A DNA stretch of 64,000 nt from UBA11051 sp964390495 (GTDB taxonomy: Bacteria; Armatimonadota; Zipacnadia; Zipacnadales; UBA11051): positions 14,213 through 78,212 of the forward strand of contig CAYMIN010000019.1 in assembly GCA_964390495.1 (NCBI GenBank), written 5' to 3'. Below, piece after piece: positions 35,092 to 44,984 of this stretch (positions within the stretch are counted from its first letter, which is position 1; every line of letters begins with the position of its first letter). Made by a program: the position numbers and the translations under genes. Under the pieces are notes generated by a model. The model was not told the origin of the DNA, did not search any database, and saw nothing but the letters and a program-made list of their open reading frames with translations.

Positions 35092-35976
35092 ATGGCGCGT
35101 TTCGGCAATGTTCTGACCGCTATGGTGACGCCCTTCGACGAGCAGTTGGCGGTGGATTACGACCGGGCGGCCGAGTTGGCCAAACGTGTGATAGACAGCG
35201 GCTCCGACGGCCTGGTCATCACCGGCACCACCGGCGAATCGCCGACCCTGACTTCCGAAGAGAAGCTCAAGCTCTATGAAGTGACCAAACAAGCAGTCGG
35301 TGAGGCGCCGATCATCGCCGGCACCGGCAATAACAACACCGCTGCCACCATCGAGCTGACCAAGCAGGCCTCGGCCCTGCCGATTGATGGAATAATGTTC
35401 GTCGGGCCGTACTACAACAAGCCGTCGCAGGAGGGCTTCTACCAGCACTTCAAGGCCGCCGCCGCAGCCACCGATCTGCCCGTGATCGTCTATAACGTGC
35501 CCAGCCGCACCGGCAAGAATATCGAGGCCGCGACCGTCATCCGCCTCGCAGAAGATGTGGAGAATATCGTGGCCGTCAAGGAGGCCAGCGGCGACCTGCG
35601 GCAGATCGCCGAGATCGCCGCTAAAGCGCCGGAGGGCTTCGACGTGTACTCGGGCGACGACTCGATGACCCTGCCGCTGCTGGCCGTCGGGGGCGTCGGC
35701 ATCATCAGCGTGGCCGCCAACGTCCACGGTGTCCACATCGCCGAGATGGTGGCCGCCTATCAAGCCGGGAATGTAGGCCGAGCCGCCCAGTTGCATCACC
35801 TGCTGCTGCCGCTGTTCGATGCCTGTTTCCTGCCCTCCGGCAACCCGGCTTGCGTGAAGCGGGCACTGGAGGTCTGCGGCTTCCCGGTGGGTGGCACGCG
35901 GCTGCCGGTGGTGCCGGCCTCGGAGGCGGACACCCAAGTCATCCGCGCTGCGTGTGAGGTCCTGGGCTTGACTTGA
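35092..35976 (+). CDS. dapA: 4-hydroxy-tetrahydrodipicolinate synthase DapA
   Basis: 294 residues from ATG 35092, preceded by GGGAGGC; 14 upstream in-frame codons were dropped. TAMVTPF at the start, VITGTTGESPTL (substrate threonines), VYNVPSRTGKN with the catalytic Tyr, and IVAVKEASGDL with Schiff-base Lys are all present. DVYSGDDSMTLPLLAVGGVGIISVAAN follows. It condenses pyruvate with aspartate semialdehyde. The length is typical of the (beta/alpha)8 family. The UDG gene begins 30 bases downstream and may be in the same transcript. Confidence 0.95.
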   Translation: MARFGNVLTAMVTPFDEQLAVDYDRAAELAKRVIDSGSDGLVITGTTGESPTLTSEEKLKLYEVTKQAVGEAPIIAGTGNNNTAATIELTKQASALPIDGIMFVGPYYNKPSQEGFYQHFKAAAAATDLPVIVYNVPSRTGKNIEAATVIRLAEDVENIVAVKEASGDLRQIAEIAAKAPEGFDVYSGDDSMTLPLLAVGGVGIISVAANVHGVHIAEMVAAYQAGNVGRAAQLHHLLLPLFDACFLPSGNPACVKRALEVCGFPVGGTRLPVVPASEADTQVIRAACEVLGLT

Positions 35977-36006
35977 TGACCTTCACACCAACACTGGCAG
36001 GCAGTG

Positions 36007-36585
36007 ATGCTGGACAAGGCCGCCAAACAGCAGGTCCTTGATGAGATAGCCGCGCAGGTGCGGAGCTGCACGCGCTGCCCGCTGCACCGCAGCCGCATCC
36101 AGGCCGTGGCCGGCGAAGGCAACCCGGATGCCGAGGTGATGTTCATCGGCGAAGCGCCCGGCCATTACGAGGACCAGCAGGGCCGGCCCTTTGTCGGCAA
36201 TGCCGGCCAACTGCTCGACCGGCTCCTGCTGATGGCGAACTTGCGGCGCAGCGACGTATTCATCGGGAACATCCTCAAGTGCCGTCCCCCGAAGAATCGC
36301 GATCCGCAACCTGATGAGAGAGCCGCGTGTTCCGAGTACCTCGACGCGCAGATTGCCACGATTGAGCCGCGCGTGATCTGCTTACTGGGGCGCGTGCCGC
36401 TGCAGACGCTGCTGGACCCGGGCGGCTCGATTACGCGCCTCCACGGCCAGCCGCAGGAGAAAGACGGCGTGCTATGGGTGCCGCTGTTTCATCCGGCGGC
36501 GGCGCTGCACCGGGCCGACTACATGCCACAGCTCGAGACCGACATGAGCAACCTGAGGGGCATACTTGATAGTCGGCTCGACTAA
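36007..36585 (+). CDS. Family-4 uracil-DNA glycosylase (Fe-S type)
   Basis: 192 residues from ATG 36007 (a GTG one codon earlier is possible). Motif 1 is GEAPGHYEDQQGRPFVG, the family-4 catalytic loop with Glu and Asp. CRPPKNRDPQPDE follows in the middle and FHPAAALHR is the C-terminal motif with the DNA-inserting His. Four cysteines (CTRCPL, LKCRPP, RAACSEY) are placed to hold a 4Fe-4S cluster. It removes uracil from deaminated DNA, starting base-excision repair. UDG family 4 is common in thermophiles and in lineages lacking Ung. It overlaps no other gene once the large downstream start is trimmed. Confidence 0.9.
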   Translation: MLDKAAKQQVLDEIAAQVRSCTRCPLHRSRIQAVAGEGNPDAEVMFIGEAPGHYEDQQGRPFVGNAGQLLDRLLLMANLRRSDVFIGNILKCRPPKNRDPQPDERAACSEYLDAQIATIEPRVICLLGRVPLQTLLDPGGSITRLHGQPQEKDGVLWVPLFHPAAALHRADYMPQLETDMSNLRGILDSRLD

Positions 36586-36727
36586 CCCCAGGCCCGAATT
36601 GAAGAGTGCAAAAGACTTGCAGGTTAGCAGGAGAAAGCATCACGCCTGCGGAATGCTATACGCGAACAAATTGCATCGCAAGCAGTCTGGTATGCAACAA
36701 GCAGAGACAGAGAAAAGAGGGGCCATC

Positions 36728-39700
36728 GTGTGCTCACCACGGAAGTTGTCTGCTACTGTGGCTTTGTATGCGAGTCTTCTGACACTGTGCCTGCCTGGTC
36801 TAGTTGCCAGAGCAGCCACGCTCAACGTGCCTGCGGATTACGACACTATCCAGGACGCTATTGATGTTGCGAAGGCCGGGGATCATGTGGTCGTAGCCCC
36901 GGGAGAATACCTGGAGAATATCAATTTCATAGGCAAACCCATTACCGTTCGTAGCACCGCCCCGGCAGACCCGACTGTCGTCGCGGCAACGGTCATTCAC
37001 GGGAGCGGCGGATCCGCTGTAGTCGGTTTTGATTCGGGAGAGGGCCAAGCCTCCGTGCTCTCTGGTCTCACCATCACGCATGTTTATACCGAAAACTACG
37101 GCTGCGGCATTCTCTGCTACGAGTCCAGCCCGACCATCAACAACAACATTATCACTGAGAACCAGGGCATAGGGGATGGCGGAGGCATCTACTGCGCGGG
37201 ATCTAGCCCCACCATCGCCAACAACATCATCAATGACAACATTGCCACTTCCGGAGATAGTGGCGGCGGCATATGCTGCGACTGGGACTCTAGCCCGGAG
37301 ATCATCAACAACCGCATTACCGGGAACCGGGCCGGTAACTATGGTGGCGGTATTTACTGCACACGGAACTCCAGCCCCCACATCAGCAACAACGACATCA
37401 GTGGTAACTCCGCTAGCTGGGGCGGCGGCATCGCATGCGACTCCGCTAGCCCCACGATCAGCAACAACACCATCGATGGCAACTCCGCCCTGGCTGACTT
37501 TGACCAGTCCTACGGCGGCGGTATTCACTGCCGGGACAACTCGCGCCCCACCATCAGCAGCAACTCCATCAGTGGGAACTCCGCACGGTATGGCGGCGGT
37601 ATCTCCTGCTTGTCTTGCAGCCCCACCATCAGCAACAACATTATCGAAAGGAACTCCGGGAAGGCCGTGCGCGCCGAGGCCTACTCCTATGGGGGCGGCA
37701 TATACTGCTCTTACTGTAACGCGGCTATCAGCAACAACACCATCAGTGGGAACTCGGCCAGTGAGGGTGGCGGGATCCGCAGCATCTCTTCGCAACCAAC
37801 AATATGTAATTGCATCATCGCCTTCTCCGCTGAAGGTAGGGGCCTCTATGTTTCGGGGGCCGGTACCCCATTGGTCAGGCATTCCGACCTCTATGGCAAT
37901 ATTGGCGGCGACTACGGGGGTATGCTAGATCTTACGGACACCGACGGGAACACCAAAGAGGACCCCCTCTTTGCGGACGCCGCCAAGGGCGACTATCACC
38001 TTAGGTCGCTGGGCGGCCGCTGGGACCCGAATACCGGGACCTGGGTGACGGACTCAGTGCATAGTCCCTGCATAGATGCAGGCGACCCGACCTCAGACTA
38101 CACCGATGAGCCGGCTCCAAACGGCGGCCGGGTCAACATGGGAGCCTACGGAAACACGCAATGGGCGTCGAAGAGCTGGCACACGGTAACTATCACCGAC
38201 GGGCCAACCGGTGCCCCGAATCCAGTGGCATCCGGTGACGCTGTGGCCTGCAGTGTTACCGCAGAGGACAGCCTGGGACATGATCTGGCTTATACCTGGA
38301 CTGCGACGGATAGCAACGGGAGTGCGGCTGGGAGGTTCGATGACTTCACCAAACAGAACCCAACGTGGACGGCTCCTAATACCAGTGAGGATATAGCGGA
38401 GTACACCATCGAGGTAACCGCGACCTGTAGTCAGGATGCCACGGTGACCAGCAGTGCCAAGTACACTCAGATGGTCCGCCGACAACAAGCTGTCGAGTTC
38501 GCAGATGAGAACCTGGAGGCGGCAGTCCGTGAGGCGATCAACAAGCCCACGGGCGACATCTATGAGGGCGACCTGCACGGCCTGATCCATTTGAGCGCAG
38601 AGAATGCGGGTATCTCCGACCTTAGCGGTCTCGAGTACTGCACCGACTTGGAGAGAATAGAGCTGGACGGTAACCAAATAAGCGACCTGCAGCCGCTCGC
38701 GGGGCTGGGGAACCTGGTCGAGTTGAGCGTGCCAGACAACCAGATCAGCGATCTGCAGGCGTTGGCAGGACTGATAAACCTAGATGCCCTGTTTCTGAAC
38801 AACAACCAAATCAGCGATGTCCAGCCGCTGGCAGGACTGACAAACCTAGAGTACCTGTTCCTGGCCAACAACCAGATTAGCGACCTGCAGCCGCTGGCAG
38901 GACTGACAAACCTAGAGTACCTGTGCCTGGACAACAACCAGATCAGCGATGTCCAGCCGCTGGCAGGACTGACAAATCTGCTAAGCTTGAACCTGTCGCA
39001 CAACCAGATCAGCGGTGTACCGACCCTGGCAGGACTGGCAAACCTGATCTGGCTTAATCTAAGCTACAACCAGATCAGCGATCTGCAGGGCCTGGCAGGA
39101 CTGGCAAACCTGATGTACCTGTATCTGCACAACAACCAGATCAGCGATCTGCAAGGTCTCGCAGGGCTGACAAACCTAGATACGCTGTTTCTGAGCAACA
39201 ACCAGATCAGCCATCTGCAGGGCCTGGCAGGACTGGCAAACCTAGAGTGCCTGTATCTGGACAACAACCAGATCAGCGATCTGCAACTAGTCACCGGCCT
39301 GACAAAACTAAGGGCTATTAAACTAAGCCAGAACCAGATCAGCGATATCGGGCCTCTCGTAGCCAATACCGGACTCGGGATGCACGACGGCGTCAAACTT
39401 GAGGAAAACTGGCTGGATCTGAGCGAGGGGTCGCAGGCCAGTGCTGATGTCCAAGCCTTACGCGCGCGGGGAGTTATCGTCTATTGCGACAATCAACAAG
39501 CACCGCCGCCTGCAGCTCCCAGCAATCTAAACGCTCAGACTGTCAATGATGGTAATGATATAAAACTGACGTGGCAGGACAATTCGAGCAACGAGGATCA
39601 GTTCAAGGTCGAGCGGCGGCGCTGGGTGGTGGAGGGTGGCTGGTCGCAGTGGACGGCAGTGCACTCCACCGGCCCTAATGTCACTGAATTCCTTGATGAC

Positions 39701-41296
39701 GCTATCCCCGTCGGCTCCTCGTACCAGTACCGCGTCCAGGCGCTGAATAATGCCGGGGCCTCGGCCTGGACCGAATCCTGGGGCATCCGCTGTCAGGCGA
39801 CACCCCTGTGGCCTGTCGGTCTCACCGCCCAGGAGGCCGCAGCCGGCGATCGCGTCGAATTGAGCTGGCGAGACAAGTCGGCGGTGGAGGAGGGCTTCGA
39901 CCTCGAACGCCGCCAGCAGAATCCTGACGGGACCTGGCCCGAGAGCTGGACCGCGCTGGCCTCGCTGCCAGCTGATACCCAAGCCTACAGCGATGACACC
40001 ATTGCCGAAGAGGGCATGTATGAGTATCGCATCCGCGCCTACAATGCACTGGGGTCGTCGGAGTGGTCCCTGACTGCGGAGATGCCGTGGTCCGGCTCCG
40101 GCCTGCCGGCAGGACCCAGCGGTGTCAACGGGCACGCGGTCAATGACGGCACCGCGATTCTGGTGAGCTGGCAGGACCACTCCAGCACCGAGACCGGCTT
40201 CAAGGTCCAGCGGCGGCGCTGGCTGATGACGGGCGGCTGGTCGGAGTGGACGACGGTACTGTGGACCGCCCCCAGCTTCCTTCGCTTTGTTGACGACAGC
40301 TTATCGGTCGGGTCGTCGTACCAGTATCGGGTGCGGGCGGTCAATGCGGCGGGTTTCTCGGCCTGGGCGGTATCCGGCGGCATCAGGTGCGAGCCGACCC
40401 CGCTGTGGCCCGACAACCTGCAGGCGGAGTTGGTCCACTCCGGCCAAGATGTCAAGCTGACCTGGACCGACAAGAGCTCCAAGGAAAACAACTACAAGGT
40501 GCGGCGCCGCCAGCAGTTACTCGATGGCAGCTACTCCGACTGGACCACAATCGCCTGGTTAGCCGCCAACTCCACCGTTTACACCGACAACCAGCTTCCC
40601 GCCGACGGCTGGTATGAATATCGGGTCTGGGCAGTGGCCGGAACCGGCGCTGCCTACGGCGGCCCGGTCGGGATCGCGCGGGAGAGTACTGGGCCTCTGC
40701 CACCGATTGGCTTCAGCGGCCAGGTAGTGCATTCGGGCTGCGATGTAGCGCTGAGCTGGGTGGACCGCTCGGCCTCCGAGCTGTATCTCAAGGTCCAGCG
40801 GCGCGCGGAAGTCAGCGAGGGCATCTGGTCGGAGTGGACGACGGTGGTGTGGCTCGCGTCGAACCGCACGAGTTGGCTGGATGATGGACTGCCGGGCGAT
40901 GGGAATTACGAGTACCGAGCGCAGACGTTCAACGCGCAAGGCACTTCGGAGTGGTCGCAGGTGGCCCGGATAACTCGGGCGGCTGGGGCCGGAGGCGCTG
41001 CGGCGTTGAGTGTTGCCAGTCTGAATGTCACGCAGGTCAATGGTCAGTGCGCCTCGATTGTGTATAACCTGTCGGCAGCGGCGGATGTGAGTATCGAGGT
41101 GCGGAATATCGCGGGCCGGCTGGTGCGGGCGGTGCCCTGCGGCGAGGTCGCGGCGGGGATCAATACGGCGACCTGGAACCTGCGCAACAGCACGGGGGCC
41201 TTGGTGCCATCGGGGAGGTACTTGTGCACACTGACAGCCCGTTGCGCCGACGGCACCCAAGCCAGTACCCTCCGCACCCTTACCGTCCAGCGCTAG
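36728..41296 (+). CDS. Very large secreted protein: beta-helix, internalin-like LRRs, five FnIII domains, FlgD-like tail
   Basis: I chose GTG 36728 (AGAGGGG six bases upstream; signal peptide CSPRKLSATVALYASLL ending VARAAT), giving 1,522 residues; earlier in-frame starts overlap the UDG gene. Residues about 30-400 form a right-handed beta-helix, opening PADYDTIQDAID and carrying many N-x-I-x-G-N-S turns. An Ig/PKD-like domain follows at about 485-580, then ten 22-residue LRRs (NQISDLQPLAGLTNLEYLFL type; 66-bp DNA units at 38672-39331). Five FnIII-like domains (about 930-1425) each contain 'L-x-W-x-D-x-S-S' and 'R-R' strands. The C-terminus is FlgD-Ig-like (VSIEVRNIAGRLVRAV, then GALVPSGRYLCTL), as in sorting tails. 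It is likely a surface adhesin or glycan-binding scaffold; no catalytic motif seen. Confidence 0.85.
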   Translation: MCSPRKLSATVALYASLLTLCLPGLVARAATLNVPADYDTIQDAIDVAKAGDHVVVAPGEYLENINFIGKPITVRSTAPADPTVVAATVIHGSGGSAVVGFDSGEGQASVLSGLTITHVYTENYGCGILCYESSPTINNNIITENQGIGDGGGIYCAGSSPTIANNIINDNIATSGDSGGGICCDWDSSPEIINNRITGNRAGNYGGGIYCTRNSSPHISNNDISGNSASWGGGIACDSASPTISNNTIDGNSALADFDQSYGGGIHCRDNSRPTISSNSISGNSARYGGGISCLSCSPTISNNIIERNSGKAVRAEAYSYGGGIYCSYCNAAISNNTISGNSASEGGGIRSISSQPTICNCIIAFSAEGRGLYVSGAGTPLVRHSDLYGNIGGDYGGMLDLTDTDGNTKEDPLFADAAKGDYHLRSLGGRWDPNTGTWVTDSVHSPCIDAGDPTSDYTDEPAPNGGRVNMGAYGNTQWASKSWHTVTITDGPTGAPNPVASGDAVACSVTAEDSLGHDLAYTWTATDSNGSAAGRFDDFTKQNPTWTAPNTSEDIAEYTIEVTATCSQDATVTSSAKYTQMVRRQQAVEFADENLEAAVREAINKPTGDIYEGDLHGLIHLSAENAGISDLSGLEYCTDLERIELDGNQISDLQPLAGLGNLVELSVPDNQISDLQALAGLINLDALFLNNNQISDVQPLAGLTNLEYLFLANNQISDLQPLAGLTNLEYLCLDNNQISDVQPLAGLTNLLSLNLSHNQISGVPTLAGLANLIWLNLSYNQISDLQGLAGLANLMYLYLHNNQISDLQGLAGLTNLDTLFLSNNQISHLQGLAGLANLECLYLDNNQISDLQLVTGLTKLRAIKLSQNQISDIGPLVANTGLGMHDGVKLEENWLDLSEGSQASADVQALRARGVIVYCDNQQAPPPAAPSNLNAQTVNDGNDIKLTWQDNSSNEDQFKVERRRWVVEGGWSQWTAVHSTGPNVTEFLDDAIPVGSSYQYRVQALNNAGASAWTESWGIRCQATPLWPVGLTAQEAAAGDRVELSWRDKSAVEEGFDLERRQQNPDGTWPESWTALASLPADTQAYSDDTIAEEGMYEYRIRAYNALGSSEWSLTAEMPWSGSGLPAGPSGVNGHAVNDGTAILVSWQDHSSTETGFKVQRRRWLMTGGWSEWTTVLWTAPSFLRFVDDSLSVGSSYQYRVRAVNAAGFSAWAVSGGIRCEPTPLWPDNLQAELVHSGQDVKLTWTDKSSKENNYKVRRRQQLLDGSYSDWTTIAWLAANSTVYTDNQLPADGWYEYRVWAVAGTGAAYGGPVGIARESTGPLPPIGFSGQVVHSGCDVALSWVDRSASELYLKVQRRAEVSEGIWSEWTTVVWLASNRTSWLDDGLPGDGNYEYRAQTFNAQGTSEWSQVARITRAAGAGGAAALSVASLNVTQVNGQCASIVYNLSAAADVSIEVRNIAGRLVRAVPCGEVAAGINTATWNLRNSTGALVPSGRYLCTLTARCADGTQASTLRTLTVQR
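38672..39331 (+). repeat. Ten tandem 66-bp units encoding 22-residue LRRs
   Basis: Each unit begins AACCA(A/G)AT and encodes NQIS(D/H/G) followed by a Leu-rich stretch. Several units differ by few bases (for example NQISDLQGLAGLANLxxL repeats), suggesting recent expansion. An eleventh degenerate unit follows. The exact multiple, 660 bases, fits in-frame slippage or recombination. Confidence 0.9.
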
Positions 41297-41330
41297 ACAA
41301 GGCCCGCAGTTCAGGATAGGGTCATAGTCA

Positions 41331-41361
41331 AAAGCCCGTGGTCATACCAGCCACGGGCTTT
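41331..41361 (+). terminator. Rho-independent-like terminator after the giant secreted protein
   Basis: AAAGCCCGTGG pairs perfectly with CCACGGGCTTT around a nine-base loop, 35 bases after the stop at 41296. The last Ts of the stem give only a short U-run. Confidence 0.7.
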
Positions 41362-41469
41362 CCAGTTAGACGCGAGCAACGCGAAGGTAAGCTAGCGAAG
41401 CGTAGAGAACGTATAGACATCGGCAATACGCTCTGACACGACGTTGTGTTGAAGCTCGGGTGAGGCGCA

Positions 41470-43020
41470 ATGCTGTGCAGGCATACGCCGCTATCACTAT
41501 TGGTGGGAGTGCCGATTGTGTGCACAAGTCCTGGTGGTGCCAATTCTGTCGGCACCCAGGTGAGCCAGATCGTTGCCTACCAAGCGGTCAACTTCAGACC
41601 TGTCACACTCGACCCGAGCCAGGCCGATAGCTTCGACCTGGTCACCGCGGGGGATCTTGAGAGGACGCCTCGTGACTATGCCAAAGTCGCGGCCACGGTC
41701 AAGACCGAGGGCATCGCCCGCGCCGCGCTGGTGGCGGTGGATATACTGGATCGGGAGTACCAGGGCGAGGTCGTCAGGCTGCCACGTGGCGAGGAGACGG
41801 AGATCGCGCTGGACTTGGGGCAGGTCGGGCGGCCCCTGGCGATGCTGCGGGCGGTGCGGCTCCATGTCCAGGGCCAAGCCGTGCAGGTGCTGAAGGTCCG
41901 TATCTACTGCGCGGCTGAGAAGCTGCCGGAGGCGGAGGCGACAGTACAAGGGCCGCTCGATGAAACCTCAATACAGGCGGCGCTGGACTCGCTCGGAGAA
42001 AACGGCGGAGTGGTCTATATCCCGGGCGGGACCTACACCATCAATAACCCGATCGTGGTCCCCGCCAGTAATATCAGCATCTACGGCGAGGGGCGGGATA
42101 CGCTGCTGCAGGGCACCTGGACCGGAGCCAAGGAGCTGATCGTCGCCGAAGACAAAGAGAACCTGCGCCTGAGCCGCCTGCACCTGCGGAGCCTGTCGCT
42201 GGAGGAATGTCGCAGCCATGAGGCCTTCGCCTCGCAGTCGCCGGAGCAGCGGCACGCCTCTTCGGTGCTCAAGACCGGCATCGAGCTACGCGACTGCAAC
42301 CAGGCACGGGTGGACCACTGTGAGGTTGAGCTTTTCGGCAATGTGGGTATCATGTTTGAGGGCGGCACCGACAATCTGGTGGACCACTGCTTCGTGCACG
42401 GCTATTTCCCGTATGGTGCCGGCTACGGCATCGGCGCGCGCGGCACCAAGGAGATCTACATCGAGGACAACAACGTCGAGAACCACCGGCACAGCATCAC
42501 TACCTATAAGGGCTGCGAGAGGTCGTTCGAACGCTTCAATCGCCTGGTCAAGGACCCCTACGTGGTGCCCGATTGGTACCACGACGCCAAGTCCATAACC
42601 TATCTATCGAGCTACCCGATCAACGCCCATCCCGGCTGCGGGTGGGTGTGCGCGCATGATAACTACATCGCCATGACCACGGGCCTGATGTGGTCCGCCG
42701 GCGAGATGCGGGGCAACTCGGGCTGGATATACCGCAATCTTATCAAAGCCACTACCCTCGCCATCATGTGCCGGGCTGGCTGCAGCGACGTCTGGACGTG
42801 GGATAACCAATTCATCGCCGCAACTCAGAAGTACGGCTCCAGTGCCGAGAGCGGCATCCATTTCGGCGAAAAGCCTCCGGATTTCGTGGAGACTCCCTAT
42901 CCGTACAAGCTCAACCGCATGGCCTGGTGGCCCGGGGCCAAAGGCGAATATGTGGACACAGTCAAGCCCGAGTATCAATTCGCCGGGCCGGAGAAGCAAG
43001 TGCTGAGGGCTGCGCAGTAG
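41470..43020 (+). CDS. Secreted beta-helix (pectate-lyase-like) protein, tandem paralogue 1
   Basis: 516 residues with a weak N-terminal signal sequence. A beta-sandwich N-terminal domain (about residues 40-150, containing DLERTPRDYAKV and VRLHVQGQAVQVL) is followed by a right-handed beta-helix starting ETSIQAALDSLGENGGVVYIPGG and NISIYGEGRDTLLQG. Later turns carry RVDHCEVELFG, NLVDHCFVHGYF, YIEDNNVENHRHSI, GCGWVCAHDNYI and DVWTWDNQF, ending YPYKLNRMAWWPGAK. It is clearly paralogous to 43198-44769 and 45-46.5 kb. The beta-helix fold is shared with polysaccharide lyases and surface glycosidases, but the usual lyase catalytic residues are not evident to me. Role unknown. Confidence 0.8.
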   Translation: MLCRHTPLSLLVGVPIVCTSPGGANSVGTQVSQIVAYQAVNFRPVTLDPSQADSFDLVTAGDLERTPRDYAKVAATVKTEGIARAALVAVDILDREYQGEVVRLPRGEETEIALDLGQVGRPLAMLRAVRLHVQGQAVQVLKVRIYCAAEKLPEAEATVQGPLDETSIQAALDSLGENGGVVYIPGGTYTINNPIVVPASNISIYGEGRDTLLQGTWTGAKELIVAEDKENLRLSRLHLRSLSLEECRSHEAFASQSPEQRHASSVLKTGIELRDCNQARVDHCEVELFGNVGIMFEGGTDNLVDHCFVHGYFPYGAGYGIGARGTKEIYIEDNNVENHRHSITTYKGCERSFERFNRLVKDPYVVPDWYHDAKSITYLSSYPINAHPGCGWVCAHDNYIAMTTGLMWSAGEMRGNSGWIYRNLIKATTLAIMCRAGCSDVWTWDNQFIAATQKYGSSAESGIHFGEKPPDFVETPYPYKLNRMAWWPGAKGEYVDTVKPEYQFAGPEKQVLRAAQ

Positions 43021-43197
43021 CAAGCGGGCGGCGTCGGGCAGCATGCCCGGCCTACGCGTTCGTGAGCAGTTGGCGCTTATGGGGGACAGTCCCTGAAGGG
43101 ACAGTCCCCGGATAGAGCGCGCTTTAGAAACGACCAGCGTGAGGCCGCCCGAGGTACGCGATACTAAGAGAGCGCTGTAGCGAAAGAGGTAGCTGCT
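43021..43197. repeat. Intergenic repeat block with family-C palindrome
   Basis: GGGGGACAGTCCC is repeated head to tail as CTGAAGGGACAGTCCCC at 43081-43109. The DNA just before the next gene (AGCGAAAGAGGTAGCTGCT) matches that before the third paralogue (AGCGAAAGGGGTAGTTGCT), so the leader was duplicated with the gene. Confidence 0.6.
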
Positions 43198-44769
43198 ATG
43201 GTGATGCGAACCGAGATGCTCGTACTGATTGCCCTCTCAGTCGTGGTGCTGATGTGTGCTCAGAGCTGCAGAGCTGCCGAGCCGGCTCCGGCTGCGGCGG
43301 TTGTGGTCGAATACGAACCCACCGAGTTCGCACCGCTGGAGCTGAGGCCGTATCAGAAACAGGGCTTCAATCTGCTGCCACCAGGCGAGCTGGAAAGAAC
43401 CCCGCGCGACTATCTGAAGGTCACGGCCACCGTCAAGGCAACCGGCGACTGCTCGGTGGAGTTGGTCCTGGTGGATATCCTCAACCGGGAATACCGCAGC
43501 CCGGTAGTGCAGCCGACAGCCGGGCAGGAGACCCCAATCAGCATAGATATGGAGCAGGCCGGCCGTCCGATCTCGATGCTGCGGACCGTGCGGCTCTACG
43601 CGGAGGGCAGGCCGGTGGAGGTCCTGGCGCTGAGGACATACTGTGCAGTCGAGAAGCTGCCGGAGCCGGAGGTCACGGTTCAAGGCCCAATGGACGATAG
43701 CTCAATTCAGGCAGCGCTGAACGCCCTGGGCGAAGACGGCGGTGTGGTGTATATTCCAGCCGGCGAGTACGTCATCAACAATCAGGTGGTCATCCCCGCC
43801 GACAATATCACCATCTACGGCGAGGGGCGCGAGACCATCATCCAGGGCACCTGGCCGGATGCCAAGGGCCTGTTTCTGGCGCAGAATCGCACCAACCTGC
43901 GCTTCACGCGGCTGAAGTTCCGCAGCCTGCCGATTACCAATTTCCGGGGCTATAGCAACGAGCGCTATGTTGAGAAGCCGGAGGACATTGGGAAACCTTC
44001 AGTAACCAGTCGGGGAATCGAGCTGCACTCCTGTACCAACACACGGGTGGACCACTGCGAGGTCGCATTTTTCGGCCACGCCGGTATCATCCACTACGGC
44101 GGCAGCGACAACCTGGTGGACCACTGCTTTTTGGACGCCAACTTCCGCTACGGCCTTGGCTACGGCGTGGCAACGCCCGGCACCACCAAGCTTTATATCG
44201 AAGATAACAACTTCGAAAACCATCGCCATGGGATCGCCGGCAATGCCGGCGGCGCCTCCTATATCGCGCGGTTCAACCGGCTGATCAAAGACGCCGCCGT
44301 GCTGGAGCAGTGGAACCAAAGCCCCAAGTGCATCAACCAACTGCGGGCTCACGAGATTGATGCCCACGCCAAATGCGGCTGGATCTATGCCCATGACAAC
44401 TATGTGGCGATGTACGACGCGGTGATGGGAGCAGGGGCAATGATGCGCGGCAATCAGGGATGGCTCTATCGCAACGTCTTCGTGAGCTGCTCGCCTGGGA
44501 TCATGTGCATAGGCGACAGTGACGATGTGTGGACGTGGGAGAATACCTCCGATAGGCCGGATACCCTCTATCTCAACCGTGCCTCTGGTACCATTCATTT
44601 CGACGAGAAGCCGCCGAACTTTGCCGAATTCCCGTATCCCTATGACCTGAACCGATTGGGCTGGTGGCCCGGAGCTGAAGAGGGCAGCGCGCACCTAGTC
44701 AAGGCCGCAAGCCAGTTCGCCGGGCCTGCTGAGCCGCAGGTACTGCGGATGGTGGACGCCCAGGAGTGA
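43198..44769 (+). CDS. Secreted beta-helix protein, tandem paralogue 2
   Basis: 523 residues. Signal peptide of about 27 residues (EMLVLIALSVVVLMCAQSCRA). The N-terminal sandwich has EFAPLELRP and PGELERTPRDYLKV; the helix begins SSIQAALNALGEDGG and VVYIPAGEYVI. Conserved turns are TRVDHCEVAFFG, NLVDHCFLDANF, YIEDNNFENHRHGI, DAHAKCGWIYAHDNY, MRGNQGWLYRNVF, DDVWTWEN and FPYPYDLNRLGWWPGAEEG. Every diagnostic turn is shared with the paralogues at 41470 and 44985. It is closest to the third copy (identical blocks such as GYGV and NRxGWWPGAE), so the duplication of copies 2 and 3 looks more recent. AGAGGT precedes the ATG. Confidence 0.82.
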   Translation: MVMRTEMLVLIALSVVVLMCAQSCRAAEPAPAAAVVVEYEPTEFAPLELRPYQKQGFNLLPPGELERTPRDYLKVTATVKATGDCSVELVLVDILNREYRSPVVQPTAGQETPISIDMEQAGRPISMLRTVRLYAEGRPVEVLALRTYCAVEKLPEPEVTVQGPMDDSSIQAALNALGEDGGVVYIPAGEYVINNQVVIPADNITIYGEGRETIIQGTWPDAKGLFLAQNRTNLRFTRLKFRSLPITNFRGYSNERYVEKPEDIGKPSVTSRGIELHSCTNTRVDHCEVAFFGHAGIIHYGGSDNLVDHCFLDANFRYGLGYGVATPGTTKLYIEDNNFENHRHGIAGNAGGASYIARFNRLIKDAAVLEQWNQSPKCINQLRAHEIDAHAKCGWIYAHDNYVAMYDAVMGAGAMMRGNQGWLYRNVFVSCSPGIMCIGDSDDVWTWENTSDRPDTLYLNRASGTIHFDEKPPNFAEFPYPYDLNRLGWWPGAEEGSAHLVKAASQFAGPAEPQVLRMVDAQE

Positions 44770-44771
44770 AA

Positions 44772-44948
44772 TGGCAGCGGGTTGGAAGCCCGAGCTACGC
44801 GATGAAGGCACCCTCACCCCCCGGCCCCTCTCCCGCAGGGAGAGGGGAGCGAGGCAACGGCAGAGTCGGGCTGGAAGCCCGACCCACGGGATGATTGTTG
44901 AGTATTGGCACAACCTGCATAACTATAGTGGAAGCCCGAGCTACGCGG
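44772..44948. repeat. Clustered repeats between beta-helix paralogues 2 and 3
   Basis: Family-D units (GTTGGAAGCCCGAGCTACG at 44781 onward; GCTGGAAGCCCGACCCACGG at 44871 onward; TGGAAGCCCGAGCTACGCG at 44929 onward) surround a family-E palindrome (CCGGCCCCTCTCCCGCAGGG at 44821 onward then AGAGGGGAG). No gene. Confidence 0.65.
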
Positions 44949-44984
44949 TAGTAAGGGAATCGTGCAGCGAAAGGGGTAGTTGCT

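Noticed and set aside
38672..39331. The 66-bp repeat array considered as CRISPR
   Set aside because: The units are translated in frame as LRRs, have no spacers, and no cas genes are present.
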